From: Edwardsiella piscicida | Lineage (GTDB): Bacteria > Pseudomonadota > Gammaproteobacteria > Enterobacterales > Enterobacteriaceae | Reading direction: 5' to 3' | NCBI RefSeq assembly: GCF_001896205.1 | Contig: NZ_MPNU01000001.1 | Coordinates: 2,031,503-2,095,502, forward strand | Length of the DNA stretch: 64,000 nt | Part shown: piece by piece, positions 20,507 through 30,689 of the stretch | Position numbering within the stretch: the stretch's first letter is position 1 | How the letters are laid out: each line of letters begins with the position of its first letter | The notes under the pieces: generated by a model | Seen by the model: the letters and a program-made list of their open reading frames with translations, nothing else | The model's database searches: none | Told to the model about the DNA's origin: nothing | Position numbers and translations under genes: made by a program

Positions 20507-20534
20507 GCAAAAGAGGGAGCAAGCTCCCTCTTTC
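20507..20534 (-). terminator. Terminator after rplT
   Basis: On the minus strand AGAGGGAGC, a 2-nt loop and GCTCCCTCT make a 9-bp stem followed by TTTGCTTTT, immediately after the rplT stop. It separates the thrS-infC-rpmI-rplT unit from pheM, probably with some readthrough as in E. coli. Confidence 0.8.
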
Positions 20535-20541
20535 ATCTGAC

Positions 20542-20916
<375 letters not shown>

Positions 20917-20941
20917 TTATTCTTGATTCAAAAAAAATTAC

Positions 20942-21139
20942 TTATGCGTACGGCAGGCACGCTACAACCAGACCCAGATCGCCTTTGGAGACCTGAGACT
21001 TCGGACGCAGGTGACGCTTACGCTTGGTAGATTTTTTGGTCAGAATATGACGCAGGTTAGCATGTTTACGCTTGAAACCACCACCGGCGGTTTTCTTAAA
21101 GCGCTTGGCCGCGCCACGCACAGTTTTAATCTTAGGCAT
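20942..21139 (-). CDS. rpmI: 50S ribosomal protein L35
   Basis: A 65-residue basic protein. [20 protein letters not shown] and [20 protein letters not shown] are diagnostic of L35. The start at 21139 is four codons inside the longest frame and matches the family length. It sits between infC and rplT and is subject to L20 feedback in E. coli. Confidence 0.97.
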   Translation of the reverse strand: MPKIKTVRGAAKRFKKTAGGGFKRKHANLRHILTKKSTKRKRHLRPKSQVSKGDLGLVVACLPYA

Positions 21140-21235
21140 TTCGATTTCCACTTCGCATTGTTAATTACAACGAATCAGTGAGGCGAACGGTTCTACGGTC
21201 GGAAAACCGAACCGCAGAACCCTTACTTGAGAGCC

Positions 21236-21781
<546 letters not shown>

Positions 21782-23710
21782 TTATTCCTCCAACTGATGA
21801 AGACTACGGCTGCGAATCTCTTGCTGCAGCTTCTCGATTACGTCGTCAATGCTCATTACGCCCAGGTCTTTACCACGGCGTGTACGCACTGCCACTTTGC
21901 CGGCTTCGACTTCTTTGTCACCGCAAACCAACATGTAAGGGACGCGACGTAAAGTATGTTCGCGAATTTTAAAGCCAATCTTCTCGTTTCTCAAGTCTGA
22001 TTTTGCGCGAATACCGGCGGCCTGCAGTTTTTTGCTCAATTCTTCGACATATTCAGCCTGAGAATCGGTGATATTCATCACTACGGCCTGTACCGGCGCC
22101 AGCCACGTTGGGAAGAAGCCGGCAAACTCTTCGGTCAGAATACCGATAAAGCGCTCCATGGACCCCAGGATGGCGCGGTGGATCATCACCGGCACTACGC
22201 GTTCGTTGTTTTCGCCAACGTAAGAGGCGCTCAAGCGACCCGGAAGAGAGAAGTCGAGCTGCACGGTACCACACTGCCAGGCGCGATCCAAGCAATCATG
22301 CAGCGTAAACTCGATCTTCGGCCCGTAGAAGGCGCCCTCACCCGGCTGATATTCAAATGGAATCCCGTTCTCCTGCAGCGCTGCGGCCAGGTCCTCTTCC
22401 GCGCGATCCCAGATTTCATCGCTGCCGATGCGCTTCTCCGGACGGGTTGACAGTTTCACCACGATTTTCTCAAAGCCGAAGGTGCTGTACATGTCGTACA
22501 CCATCTTAATGCAGCTGTTGACCTCGTCGCGGATCTGCTCTTCGGTACAGAAAATGTGCGCATCGTCCTGGGTAAAGCCACGGACGCGCATCAGGCCGTG
22601 CAGGGAGCCTGACGGCTCGTTGCGGTGGCAGCTGCCAAACTCGGCCATGCGCAGCGGCAGATCGCGGTAGGACTTCAGCCCCTGGTTGAAGATCTGCACG
22701 TGACCCGGGCAGTTCATCGGCTTGATGCAGTATTCACGGTTCTCTGATGAGGTGGTGAACATCGCATCCTTGTAGTTTTCCCAGTGGCCGGTTTTCTCCC
22801 ACAGCACGCGGTCCATCATGAACGGACCCTTCACTTCCTGGTACTGGTACTCTTTCAGCTTCATGCGCACAAACGCTTCCAGCTCGCGGAAGATGGTCCA
22901 GCCGTCGTTGTGCCAGAACACCATGCCCGGCGCCTCTTCCTGCATATGGTACAGGTCGAGCTGCTTACCGATCTTGCGGTGGTCACGCTTGGCCGCCTCT
23001 TCCAGACGCTGCAGGTAGGCGTTCAGCTGCTTCTTGTCTGCCCAGGCGGTACCGTAGATGCGCTGCAGCATCTTGTTATCGCTGTCGCCGCGCCAGTAGG
23101 CGCCAGAGGACTTCTGCAGCTTGAAGTGGTGGCAGAAGCGCATGTTCGGCACGTGCGGACCGCGGCACATGTCGACATACTCTTCATGATGATACAGGCC
23201 GGGGCGATCGTCGTGACTGATGTTCTCATCGAGGATCGCCACTTTGTACGGCTCATCGCGGGCGACAAAAGCGTCACGCGCCTCTTGCCAGCTGACTTTT
23301 TTCTTGATGACGTCGTAGTCTTTTTCCGCCAGCTCATGCATACGCTTGTCCAGGCGATCGAGATCTTCCTGGGTCAACGTGTGATCTAAATCGACGTCAT
23401 AGTAGAAGCCGTTGTCGATCACCGGGCCGATGGCCATTTTCGTTTGCGGCCACAGCTGCTTGATAGCATGTCCCAGCAAATGGGCGCAGGAGTGACGCAG
23501 AATGTCTACCCCTTCCTGATCCTTGGCGGTAATGATGGCGACCGTTGCGTCGGCATCGATGAGATCGCAGGCGTCGACCAGCTCACCGTTGACGCGGCCG
23601 GCGATACAGGCTTTTGCCAGACCCGGGCCGATATCGCGGGCGATGTCCATGACAGAAACGGGGTGGTCGAAATGACGCTGACTGCCGTCAGGAAGCGTAA
23701 TAACAGGCAT
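21782..23710 (-). CDS. thrS: Threonyl-tRNA synthetase
   Basis: A 642-residue class II synthetase, the E. coli length. The TGS domain covers about 1-61, then an editing domain with [16 protein letters not shown] near residue 73, the catalytic core with [11 protein letters not shown] near 330 (zinc cysteine) and FRMRG-like motif 2 ([16 protein letters not shown]), and a C-terminal anticodon-binding domain with [19 protein letters not shown]. In E. coli ThrS represses its own mRNA through a tRNA-like operator; the leader upstream of 23710 is the place to look, but I did not fold it. It heads the infC operon. Confidence 0.97.
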   Translation of the reverse strand: MPVITLPDGSQRHFDHPVSVMDIARDIGPGLAKACIAGRVNGELVDACDLIDADATVAIITAKDQEGVDILRHSCAHLLGHAIKQLWPQTKMAIGPVIDNGFYYDVDLDHTLTQEDLDRLDKRMHELAEKDYDVIKKKVSWQEARDAFVARDEPYKVAILDENISHDDRPGLYHHEEYVDMCRGPHVPNMRFCHHFKLQKSSGAYWRGDSDNKMLQRIYGTAWADKKQLNAYLQRLEEAAKRDHRKIGKQLDLYHMQEEAPGMVFWHNDGWTIFRELEAFVRMKLKEYQYQEVKGPFMMDRVLWEKTGHWENYKDAMFTTSSENREYCIKPMNCPGHVQIFNQGLKSYRDLPLRMAEFGSCHRNEPSGSLHGLMRVRGFTQDDAHIFCTEEQIRDEVNSCIKMVYDMYSTFGFEKIVVKLSTRPEKRIGSDEIWDRAEEDLAAALQENGIPFEYQPGEGAFYGPKIEFTLHDCLDRAWQCGTVQLDFSLPGRLSASYVGENNERVVPVMIHRAILGSMERFIGILTEEFAGFFPTWLAPVQAVVMNITDSQAEYVEELSKKLQAAGIRAKSDLRNEKIGFKIREHTLRRVPYMLVCGDKEVEAGKVAVRTRRGKDLGVMSIDDVIEKLQQEIRSRSLHQLEE

Positions 23711-23937
23711 TTGAATTCCTTATCTACAGTGGTGACCCACACGACAGGTCACATATAGAAAAAAGTTTTGTTGAGTTTCAAGGATTGTCGGTGCGTTCCT
23801 GCTCTACTTAGCAAGACGCGTACGCTGCGTCATCAACGACGCTACGGATAACACAGCGGACTAACACCGCACCGGGCAATATTACCCCCCTGCGGCCGCA
23901 ATTGCCAACCGCAATCCCGGCCGCGAAAGGGATTGCC
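23711..23937. other. Leader/promoter region between thrS and betT-like gene
   Basis: No coding frame was recognised. Read on the minus strand this is the thrS promoter and 5' leader, where a tRNA-Thr-like operator is expected from E. coli, and also the 3' flank of no other gene than thrS's upstream neighbour betT. I see no clear intrinsic terminator for betT here. Confidence 0.5.
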
Positions 23938-25953
23938 CTACTCCGGCACCCGCTCGCCGCGGATCAGGTGCAAAAAGTGAATGTGCTTCTCATACTGATC
24001 CAGAATATCGTGCAGCACCTGCTCCTGGGTCCAGCCCATCAGATCGTAATCCTGGCCGCCCTCTTTCAGGTACACCTCGGCGCGGTAGTAGGCCTCATCC
24101 TCGCGCGGGCTATCCTCCTCATCCAGCCCGGCCATAGCGAAGGCGGGCTTGCGATAGGTACGCGGCCGCACGCCGTAGCAAAAATCCATATCATCGCCAA
24201 AGTCGACCCGCAGACTCAGGCGATCGTCCGCCTCCTCCGTCAGGCTGGCCGACTTGCCCTGCCGCCCCAGCTCCTCCTGCACCATCAGCATCGCCGGGCG
24301 GATCACCTCGGCAATAAAGCGGCGCACCTGTGAGCGCTTCGGATAATAGACGATATTGCGCAGGCGGCGCTGCCAGGGGATCGGATTACGGCTGGCCGGC
24401 GGCGCAATGGTGGTCATCTGCTGACTCTCCTTTTTATAGATATCGACCCGCAGCGCCTTGAGCAGACCATAGATCGCCAGCAGCAGGATCAGCGCAAACG
24501 GCAGCGCGCTAGCGATAGTGACGGTCTGCAGCGCGCGCAGTCCCCCCGCCAGCAGCAGGACGATCGCCACCACCCCCATCAGCGCGGCCCAAAAGATACG
24601 CTGCCACAGCGGCGTATGCTTGACGCCACCGGAGGCCAAGGTATCCACCACCATCGCCCCGGAGTCGGCCGAGGTGACAAAAAACACCACCACCATCACC
24701 ATGGCGATAAACGACAGCGCCGTCGGGAACGGAAAGTGCTCCAGGAAGTTAAACAACGCCAGCGAGACATCCGTCTGCACCGTCCGCGCCAGATCGGCGG
24801 CGCCGCGGTGGGCGATCAGATCGATGGCGCTATTGCCGAATATCGTCATCCACAGCAGGGTAAAGCCAGCGGGGACCAGCAGCACGCCGGTCACAAACTC
24901 CCGGATGGTTCTGCCGCGCGATACGCGGGCGATAAACATGCCGACAAAAGGCGACCAGGAGAGCCACCATCCCCAGTAGAGCAGCGTCCAGCCTCCCAGC
25001 CAATCGCTCGATTTAGGCTCATAGGCATAAAGATTGAAGGTCTTGCTAATAATCTGCGACAGATAGCCACCGGTGTTCTCAACAAAGGATTTGAGCAGCA
25101 GCACCGTCGGCCCCAGCGCGGCGACCAAGATCATCAGCAGCACCGCCAGCCCCAGGTTCAGCTCCGACAGCATACGGATACCGCGATCCAGCCCAGAGAC
25201 CACCGACAGCGTCGCCAGCGTCGTGATCCCCACGATCAGCGTCACCTGTACGCTGGCAGAAATGGGCAGGCCAAAGAGATGATTAAGCCCGGCGTTCACC
25301 TGTAGCACCCCGTAGCCCAGCGAGGTGGCCACCCCCAGAACGGTGCCGATGACGGCAAAAATATCGACCGCATGGCCCGCCGGGCCATAGATACGCTCGC
25401 CGATCAGCGGATACAGCGCGGAGCGCAGAGTCAACGGCAACCCGTGACGATAGCTAAAGAAAGCCAGGATCAGGCCGACGATGGCGTAGATGGCCCAGGC
25501 GTGCAGGCCCCAGTGGAAAAAGGTCAGCGTCATCGCCTGCTTTGCCGCCGCGACCGTCTCGGCGCTGCCCTGCGGCGGCGATAGATAATGCATGGCGGGC
25601 TCCGCCACGCCAAAAAACATCAGCCCGATCCCCATGCCGGCGGAAAATAGCATGGCAAACCAGGAAAAATAGCTAAACTCCGGCTCGGCATGATCCGGCC
25701 CAAGCTTAATGCAGCCATAGCGTGAAAAGCCTAAGTAGGTCACGCTTAACAGAATTAATGCGACGGCTAAAATATAAAACCAGCTGGCGTTGGTAAATAT
25801 CCCTTGCTGTATGGCTTGAAACCAGCGGTCCGCCTGCTGCGGTAACATCCCGGCAAACAGCACAAGCGCAATAATGAGGACTGCTGAAATAATAAAGACG
25901 GGGGGGTTAATCGTTCGACGTTGATTCTCAATATTCGTGCCATTATGACTCAT
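23938..25953 (-). CDS. betT: BCCT-family choline/betaine transporter (BetT-like)
   Basis: A 671-residue inner-membrane transporter with about twelve hydrophobic segments in residues 18-510. The BCCT signature GGWTLLYWGWWLSWSPFVG lies near residue 325, and AGMGIGLMFFGVAEP near 108 carries the glycine-rich GMGIG motif. A long hydrophilic C-terminal domain (about 510-671, ending near DILDQYEKHIHFLHL) matches E. coli BetT, where it senses osmolarity. BetT imports choline for glycine betaine synthesis, but betA, betB and betI are not next to it. The substrate could be choline, betaine or carnitine; BetT is the best fit on length and tail. Confidence 0.8.
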   Translation of the reverse strand: MSHNGTNIENQRRTINPPVFIISAVLIIALVLFAGMLPQQADRWFQAIQQGIFTNASWFYILAVALILLSVTYLGFSRYGCIKLGPDHAEPEFSYFSWFAMLFSAGMGIGLMFFGVAEPAMHYLSPPQGSAETVAAAKQAMTLTFFHWGLHAWAIYAIVGLILAFFSYRHGLPLTLRSALYPLIGERIYGPAGHAVDIFAVIGTVLGVATSLGYGVLQVNAGLNHLFGLPISASVQVTLIVGITTLATLSVVSGLDRGIRMLSELNLGLAVLLMILVAALGPTVLLLKSFVENTGGYLSQIISKTFNLYAYEPKSSDWLGGWTLLYWGWWLSWSPFVGMFIARVSRGRTIREFVTGVLLVPAGFTLLWMTIFGNSAIDLIAHRGAADLARTVQTDVSLALFNFLEHFPFPTALSFIAMVMVVVFFVTSADSGAMVVDTLASGGVKHTPLWQRIFWAALMGVVAIVLLLAGGLRALQTVTIASALPFALILLLAIYGLLKALRVDIYKKESQQMTTIAPPASRNPIPWQRRLRNIVYYPKRSQVRRFIAEVIRPAMLMVQEELGRQGKSASLTEEADDRLSLRVDFGDDMDFCYGVRPRTYRKPAFAMAGLDEEDSPREDEAYYRAEVYLKEGGQDYDLMGWTQEQVLHDILDQYEKHIHFLHLIRGERVPE

Positions 25954-26456
25954 GTTATACCCTCACGTTGAGTTTATAATGCGCGCAATTTACTCATCCT
26001 TAATGTGAAAATTACCCGGTTAAAATGAACGTCCACGGCAAAAAAAATAGCGGACGATGGCGTAAGAACGGCAAAATCATAAGGAAAAACATGGTTGATT
26101 TCAATGAATACAGCTAATTTTACAGAAATGATGGGCGAAACAACCCGCGCTATCACGGCGCGGCGGCCCCTTATCAGCGGGTGCTCGGCGGCGTATTTTA
26201 CGGCGATAATCTAGCGCAAAATGGGGCGATAATTAACCGCGCTAGCCCGACGATCATGATGGCATCCCCCCCATTATCCCCGGCGGCGTTGAGATGCGGT
26301 AGCCGTGGCTAGCCCCCTCGAATCCGGGGCCTCCCCGCTAACGCATGGCCTGCGCCATGCGCGTTTCTCCGGCCTCAGGCTATCCCTATGCCCCGCGCGA
26401 CGGGGGGAGACGACGCGTTACGTCGCCGGGGGTATCCCACCCCGGCGCATCCGGAC
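25954..26456. other. Intergenic interval upstream of the betT-like gene
   Basis: About 500 bp without a supportable gene. The part next to betT (25960-26160) is AT-rich and should hold its promoter. The part from 26160 to 26456 is GC-rich, with short inverted repeats but no clear T-tract terminator for the lipoprotein gene that ends at 26457. Confidence 0.5.
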
Positions 26457-26948
26457 TCAGTGCGGCTGCAGCAGCGCAAGCAGACGCTCCGCCGCCGTAT
26501 TAAACGCCGCAAGCGCCGTATCGTTAACGCCCTGCGGCGTGATCCCCTGCATCGCCGTACGCCATGTCGCGATGGTCTCCTTCAGCGCATCGCGCTGCGC
26601 CTGGCTGGTGAGCATGGGGTAGACCGCCTGATACTGGGCATCGATAATCTGGCGCGACGCCTGTAAGATCTGCGTACTGCAGGCGCTGATGCGATCGCGC
26701 TCAGGCAGGGCGTCGCTGTGGGCCAGCCATTGGCCGGCGACGAAGTTTCGCGCCTGGGCATGCTGAGAGAGATGGCGCATATTGACCACCAGATCCGCCG
26801 CCGTCTGTAACGGGGGAAACGCCTGCGCCTGCGGCACATCGCACTGATAGCTGCTGCGCAGCGTCTGCGGCACGCTCTCCGTCGCCTGCGGGCCCGCGCT
26901 GCAACCGGCGAGCAGACACACCGCCAGCAGTGAAAGATATTGTTTCAT
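26457..26948 (-). CDS. Predicted lipoprotein of unknown function
   Basis: A 163-residue protein with a clear lipoprotein signal: MKQYLSLLAVCLLAGCSAG, lipobox LAGC with Cys at residue 16. Residue +2 is Ser, so the outer membrane is the likely destination. The mature part is predicted mostly helical, with few charged clusters and two Cys (CDVPQAQ and SACSTQI) that could pair. The start at 26948 is chosen for the signal peptide. I do not recognise the family. It stands alone between the betT-like gene and a small divergent transcription unit. Confidence 0.75.
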   Translation of the reverse strand: MKQYLSLLAVCLLAGCSAGPQATESVPQTLRSSYQCDVPQAQAFPPLQTAADLVVNMRHLSQHAQARNFVAGQWLAHSDALPERDRISACSTQILQASRQIIDAQYQAVYPMLTSQAQRDALKETIATWRTAMQGITPQGVNDTALAAFNTAAERLLALLQPH

Positions 26949-27086
26949 CACATATTCCTCGCTAGGTAGGCCGCGATAATAGCAAGCGTACGCCACAACT
27001 CAATGTCTACGGTAAAATTTCCCGACGCAATACAGGACGCCCCCGTTGCGCAAGGCGATCACGTCCGTGCGCAAAAAAAGAGACAG

Positions 27087-27139
27087 ATCAGTGAGCTGTA
27101 TCACACTCGACCGCTGGAGATTCCGCTATGTTTATTTCA
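27087..27139 (+). promoter_or_regulatory. Candidate CRP class II promoter
   Basis: AGTGA-N6-TCACA (27090-27105) matches 9 of 10 core bases of the CRP consensus. Its centre (27097.5) lies 41.5 bp before a start point predicted 6-7 nt after a -10-like TATGTT (27127-27132). That is the exact spacing of class II CRP activation. The downstream unit is a short frame followed by a perfect terminator hairpin. Confidence 0.55.
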
Positions 27140-27162
27140 TCCGAGGCAACGAAAGGAGTTAA

Positions 27163-27252
27163 ATGGCACATTTAATTACGTTCGTGACGGCAGTGAGTTG
27201 TAGCACCCAACGGACCCTCGTCTTGGCCAGCCCGGAATATGCCACTGAGTAA
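27163..27252 (+). CDS. Possible 29-residue small protein or dual-function small RNA
   Basis: A 29-codon frame starts with ATG at 27163, placed 4 nt after a strong Shine-Dalgarno AAAGGAG. The peptide begins MAHLITFVTAVSCST and is mildly hydrophobic at first. It lies between a candidate CRP promoter and an ideal intrinsic terminator (27313-27345), giving a predicted transcript of about 200 nt. I know of no matching protein, and the frame is short enough to arise by chance. The ribosome-binding site and the flanking signals make it worth listing. A noncoding RNA is the main alternative. Confidence 0.4.
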   Translation: MAHLITFVTAVSCSTQRTLVLASPEYATE

Positions 27253-27312
27253 GCGGCGCGGGATTTCTGCCTCGCGGTGGTCATGCCCTTAATATGTAGC
27301 ACTCAATTATCT

Positions 27313-27345
27313 GAGGCCTCATTCGTGAGGCCTCTTTACGTTTTT
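27313..27345 (+). terminator. Strong intrinsic terminator of a small transcript
   Basis: GAGGCCTCA-TTCG-TGAGGCCTC is a perfect 9-bp stem with a stable TTCG tetraloop, followed by TTTACGTTTTT. It ends no large gene on the plus strand, so it most likely ends the small unit that begins near 27139. Confidence 0.75.
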
Positions 27346-27494
27346 ATGCGCGAGTTCACTCCCGCATTCCCCGCGCTTAGCGCAGCCACTCACCGTATTA
27401 TTCGCGATGCCCCGCTTCCTCCCTGCCGCGCTAGCGTCTCTCAGCTCAGTCACCGCATAGCCTTCGACCACGGCGATATCGACACACGCGAAAA

Positions 27495-27527
27495 AATAAA
27501 AGCCCGGCACATCCCGGGCTTTTATTT
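27495..27527 (-). terminator. Bidirectional terminator after the tiny basic-protein gene
   Basis: A perfect 14-bp stem (AAATAAAAGCCCGG with CCGGGCTTTTATTT, 6-nt loop) has A/T tracts on both sides, so it can act in both directions. On the minus strand it follows the small gene at 27535-27633 by 7 nt. Confidence 0.85.
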
Positions 27528-27534
27528 AAAATAC

Positions 27535-27633
27535 TTATTCTGGCGCGCCGCGTTTATCTCTTTTCTCCGCCCGCCTTTCCTTCAGCGTCTTCTCTGCTTT
27601 TTTCTTGGTGGCCTTATCCTTTCCTCTACTCAT
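27535..27633 (-). CDS. Tiny lysine/arginine-rich protein, paralogue of 30690-30806
   Basis: A 32-residue frame starting MSRGKDKATKKKAEKTLKE and rich in Lys, Arg and Glu. It shares the pattern MS-[RK]-G-x-D, KK, KTLxE-[RK]-RAxKRxKR with a second tiny protein encoded 3 kb away. Such conservation between two frames, plus a terminator right after the stop and a gagg ribosome site before the ATG, argues that it is a real gene. Function is unknown. The high charge and short length suggest RNA or ribosome binding, but that is a guess. Confidence 0.65.
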   Translation of the reverse strand: MSRGKDKATKKKAEKTLKERRAEKRDKRGAPE

Positions 27634-27906
27634 AAACACCTCGCTTATTTTTGATAGTACTCAGTTTCGGGAAACCAAACTTCTGCATATCTGCAGATTC
27701 ATTAATAGCAAAGGCAAAAAATAAAAACAAGATCATCTCTGGTAGTTAACCTGTGCATACAACAATCCCCCGCCCCCTTTGCGCGCTGGCGGATATCGGC
27801 GCCGCGAACAAGGGAAAAAGGCTCGCCCATCTGACTGATTATGATAATATTTCACTAATTTTCTACCGTGAGCGCCGCAGGCTGGCGCCGGACCTAAGGA
27901 GTTGTC

Positions 27907-28143
27907 ATGCGTCTGCTAAAAACCACCCTGATCCTGTTGATTGTCATCTATCTGTCCATGCTATTCAGCGGCTATGGATTTCTGATCAGCAGCCGTAAAA
28001 ACCTAGGCGGTCTGGGACTCCAGTGCCAATATCTGACCGCCCGGTCGCTGGTAACGCAGACGCAGATCCACGATAGCAACGGCGTCATCGGCATCGCCGA
28101 GTGTCCGCTGTTTAAAGCCATCAGCGGCCCCTTAGGCCAGTAG
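27907..28143 (+). CDS. yobH: YobH-like small membrane-anchored protein
   Basis: A 78-residue protein with a single N-terminal hydrophobic segment (about residues 5-27). It is followed by SRKNLGGLGLQCQYLTARS and GVIGIAECPLFK, which match the E. coli YobH pattern, including both cysteines. The cysteines would face the periplasm and could pair. AAGGAG lies 5 nt before the ATG. Function in E. coli is unknown. It stands alone between the small-gene region and dps. Confidence 0.75.
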   Translation: MRLLKTTLILLIVIYLSMLFSGYGFLISSRKNLGGLGLQCQYLTARSLVTQTQIHDSNGVIGIAECPLFKAISGPLGQ

Positions 28144-28450
28144 CCTCACCACGAGGGCGCGCGCGCCGTCCTCAGATAATCCCGCGGGCGCGCTAGCCCG
28201 CGGCCGTCACGCTCATCAGGCGCCTAACGGCCATTCACACGCCCTGCTCAAGCGGACGTCGACGCGGCAGCGCGCCAGGAGAATAAAAAATAAAACGCAC
28301 TGAGGCCATAAACGATAGATAGCACCTATTCAAACAATACTGATAACCCTTTAGCTATCCTCCCATCCCTCTCCCTATACTGACACAAAAAGTACGTATT
28401 ATTGCGCTGTCTGACTGAATAAACGACGTAAATCAATGGGAGAAATAATA
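28144..28450 (+). promoter_or_regulatory. dps upstream region with sigma-S-like -10
   Basis: About 300 bp without a gene. CTATACT at 28375-28381, preceded by a C, resembles the extended -10 favoured by RpoS, which drives dps in stationary phase in E. coli. The predicted start would leave a leader of about 60 nt. No OxyR or IHF site could be assigned with confidence. Confidence 0.4.
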
Positions 28451-28960
28451 ATGAACGTGACCCCGCTGAATAACACCGCTCTGGACGCCACTCTGGCGAC
28501 CACCCGCAACGATCTGGCCCCGGAAATCAAGCAGCAGACCATCGCCCAGCTACAGCCGCTGGTCGCTGAGTTCATCGATCTGGCCCTGCTGACTAAGCAG
28601 GCGCACTGGAACATGAAGGGAAAAAACTTTATCGCGGTACATGAAATGCTAGACGGCTTTCGCACCGCGCTGCTGAACCACCAGGATATTTTCGCCGAGC
28701 GTATCGTTCAGCTGGGCGGCATCGCGCTGGGGACGCTGCAAACGACCGCCGCCGCCTCATCGCTGGCCGCCTACCCGCTGAATATTACCCGCGTCCGCGA
28801 ACATCTGTCCGCCCTGGCAGAGCGCTATGCCGTCGTCGCCAACCATACCCGGGCGGCGATTAGCGCCACCCAGGATGAGGACAGCGCAGACATGCTGACC
28901 GCCGCCTCGCGCGATCTGGACAAGTTCCTGTGGTTCATCGAGGCCCATCTGGCCGATTAA
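28451..28960 (+). CDS. dps: DNA-binding ferritin-like protein Dps
   Basis: A 169-residue protein that forms 12-subunit shells, oxidises Fe(II) with hydrogen peroxide, and coats DNA in stationary phase. Ferroxidase residues are in place: His in [13 protein letters not shown] near residue 51, and the Asp and Glu of [14 protein letters not shown] near 78-82 that complete the inter-subunit site. The N-terminal tail is less lysine-rich than in E. coli Dps, so DNA binding may be weaker. The ATG at 28451 gives the usual length; the frame opens earlier at 28436. It pairs well with the iron-rich theme of the window. Confidence 0.93.
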   Translation: MNVTPLNNTALDATLATTRNDLAPEIKQQTIAQLQPLVAEFIDLALLTKQAHWNMKGKNFIAVHEMLDGFRTALLNHQDIFAERIVQLGGIALGTLQTTAAASSLAAYPLNITRVREHLSALAERYAVVANHTRAAISATQDEDSADMLTAASRDLDKFLWFIEAHLAD

Positions 28961-29033
28961 TCCTCGGCGATCCGCTTGCGACGCGGGGCGGCGAATGTCC
29001 CCCGCGTCTTTCTTTATCCACATCCACGGCGCA

Positions 29034-29987
29034 TTAAAATGAATGCGGCTGTGGGTGGTGGGCCTCGATATAAGCCACGATCTCGGCGACATCGCTCGCC
29101 TGGCAGAGTTCGGTGCCATGGCGCAGCGTCGCCGCGGTTCCGGCCGCAACGCCGCCGATCGCCAGCGCGCTCAGCGATCCTCCCTGAGCCAGCTGCAGCG
29201 TCATCGCGGCGACCATACTGTCGCCGGCCCCCACCGTCGTCAGTGCCTTAATCGGCGGCGGCGTCACCTGAATCCAGGCCTGGCGATCGACGGCAATCGC
29301 CCCCTGCGCCCCCAGCGAAACCACCACATACTGTGCGGCGCCCTGTAATACCAGCGCGTGGGCCGCCTGCAAAACCGAGGCCGGCTGGGTCATATCTCGA
29401 CCGCTCAACGTCGCCAGCTCCTTTTGATTGGGCTTAATCAGCGTCAGTCCCCCTTGATTCACCGCCGCCATCAGGGCATCGCCCGAGGTATCGACGACAC
29501 AGCGAATACCGCGCTGACGAATGTGCTGCAGCAGCGCAGAAAACCGCGACGGCGTAATGTTCTCCGGCAGACTCCCACTCACCACCAAGAGGGCATCGGT
29601 GGGGATCTGATCCAATCGTTGCGCCAGGAGATCGAACTCCCGCGGCGTCAGCGCCGCGCCGGGCATCACAAAACGGAACTGCTCGCCGGTCGCCGTCGCA
29701 CTGACATGCATATTCTGACGCGTCCAGGCCTGCGCCTCGATCGTATCGACCGCCACCCCCTCCGCCAGCAGCAGCGTGGTCAAGTGCGCGCCGGTCGATC
29801 CTCCCGCCGGATAGATGGCCACGGCGCCGCCGCCCATGCGCTGAATGGCCCGGGCCACGTTGATCCCACCGCCGCCCGGTTGGTAGATGGCCTGACTGCA
29901 GCGTAGCTTACCCTCAGGATATATTTTGGCCGTGCTGGTCGAACAGTCCAGCGAGGGAGACAGCGTAAGGGTATAGATAGGGTTCAT
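29034..29987 (-). CDS. pfkB: 6-phosphofructokinase isozyme 2
   Basis: A 317-residue ribokinase-family enzyme that phosphorylates fructose 6-phosphate at C1 in glycolysis. YTLTLSPSLDCSTST at the N-terminus, YPEGKLRCSQAIYQPGGGGINVA in two parts near residue 25-45, LIKPNQKELATLSG near 186 and TVGAGDSMVAAMTLQLA near 253 follow E. coli PfkB closely. GAGD holds the catalytic aspartate. In E. coli pfkB also lies close to thrS, so the position is partly conserved. Its stop lies 73 bp from the convergent dps stop. Confidence 0.95.
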   Translation of the reverse strand: MNPIYTLTLSPSLDCSTSTAKIYPEGKLRCSQAIYQPGGGGINVARAIQRMGGGAVAIYPAGGSTGAHLTTLLLAEGVAVDTIEAQAWTRQNMHVSATATGEQFRFVMPGAALTPREFDLLAQRLDQIPTDALLVVSGSLPENITPSRFSALLQHIRQRGIRCVVDTSGDALMAAVNQGGLTLIKPNQKELATLSGRDMTQPASVLQAAHALVLQGAAQYVVVSLGAQGAIAVDRQAWIQVTPPPIKALTTVGAGDSMVAAMTLQLAQGGSLSALAIGGVAAGTAATLRHGTELCQASDVAEIVAYIEAHHPQPHSF

Positions 29988-30203
29988 ATGCGCTCCTTAA
30001 TCGGTAGAGTTCGTTTCAGCGTAGCATGCCTCACATTCCCCGGATCGCGATAGAGGATCCCGCTAAGCGTAGCCGATCGATATTGTTAACTAAATAGCGG
30101 AAATTCTGACTGAAACGTGTCGAAGTATAGGGAATGGTGTTATAACAGAAAGGTCAGCCTAGGCTGAACAGAGCAAATTGATGGATTTATGTAGGGAGCC
30201 TGT

Positions 30204-30446
30204 ATGAAGCGAATCATTAAAGGCGATACAAACTTCTCTCACCTTGTTGTTGCCCATGCGGCCATCGACCAACATGCAAACGCCTTCGGCCGCACCCGTC
30301 AGGGATGGCCTTGCATCTACCACCTTAAATACCGAGATAAACTCATTGCCGTAGAGGTCGTCACCCGACGACAGTCCTATGTCGCGACCGTCATGGTCGG
30401 CGCCCGTAATCTGACCAAACTGTGCGGTATGCCAACCGCAGCCTAA
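30204..30446 (+). CDS. Small conserved protein, possibly DUF4060 family
   Basis: An 80-residue protein starting MKRIIKGDTNFSHLVVAHA. The C-terminal part, IAVEVVTRRQSYVATVMVGARNLTKL, has the even pattern of a small beta-rich domain and reminds me of DUF4060 proteins found in enterobacteria and their phages. That family has no known function. GGGAG precedes the ATG by 7 nt. It lies alone downstream of divergent pfkB. I am confident it is a gene, less so about the family name. Confidence 0.6.
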   Translation: MKRIIKGDTNFSHLVVAHAAIDQHANAFGRTRQGWPCIYHLKYRDKLIAVEVVTRRQSYVATVMVGARNLTKLCGMPTAA

Positions 30447-30689
30447 AAACCAGGGGCACACAGAGCGCGGTGCCCCACGCCGAGTAGTTCCATCCTCCCC
30501 CTGGGTACCACGGTGCACTGTCGGTTCGAAAATCGTGCGTGGCAGCGTTGCTTGCCAGCCACTACCTGTAAATAACTTCATCAATAACAATGAATTAACT
30601 TCATGCCATGAATATAACCTTGCAACTCAGTCGCAACGGCGCTTAAGTAACTAGGCAACCTACCCAACGATAGTTAAAGAGAGGCTACT

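Noticed and set aside
27277-27654. Plus-strand frame (125 codons)
   Set aside because: It runs through a perfect terminator (27313-27345) and over the opposite-strand tiny gene and its terminator; no family match.
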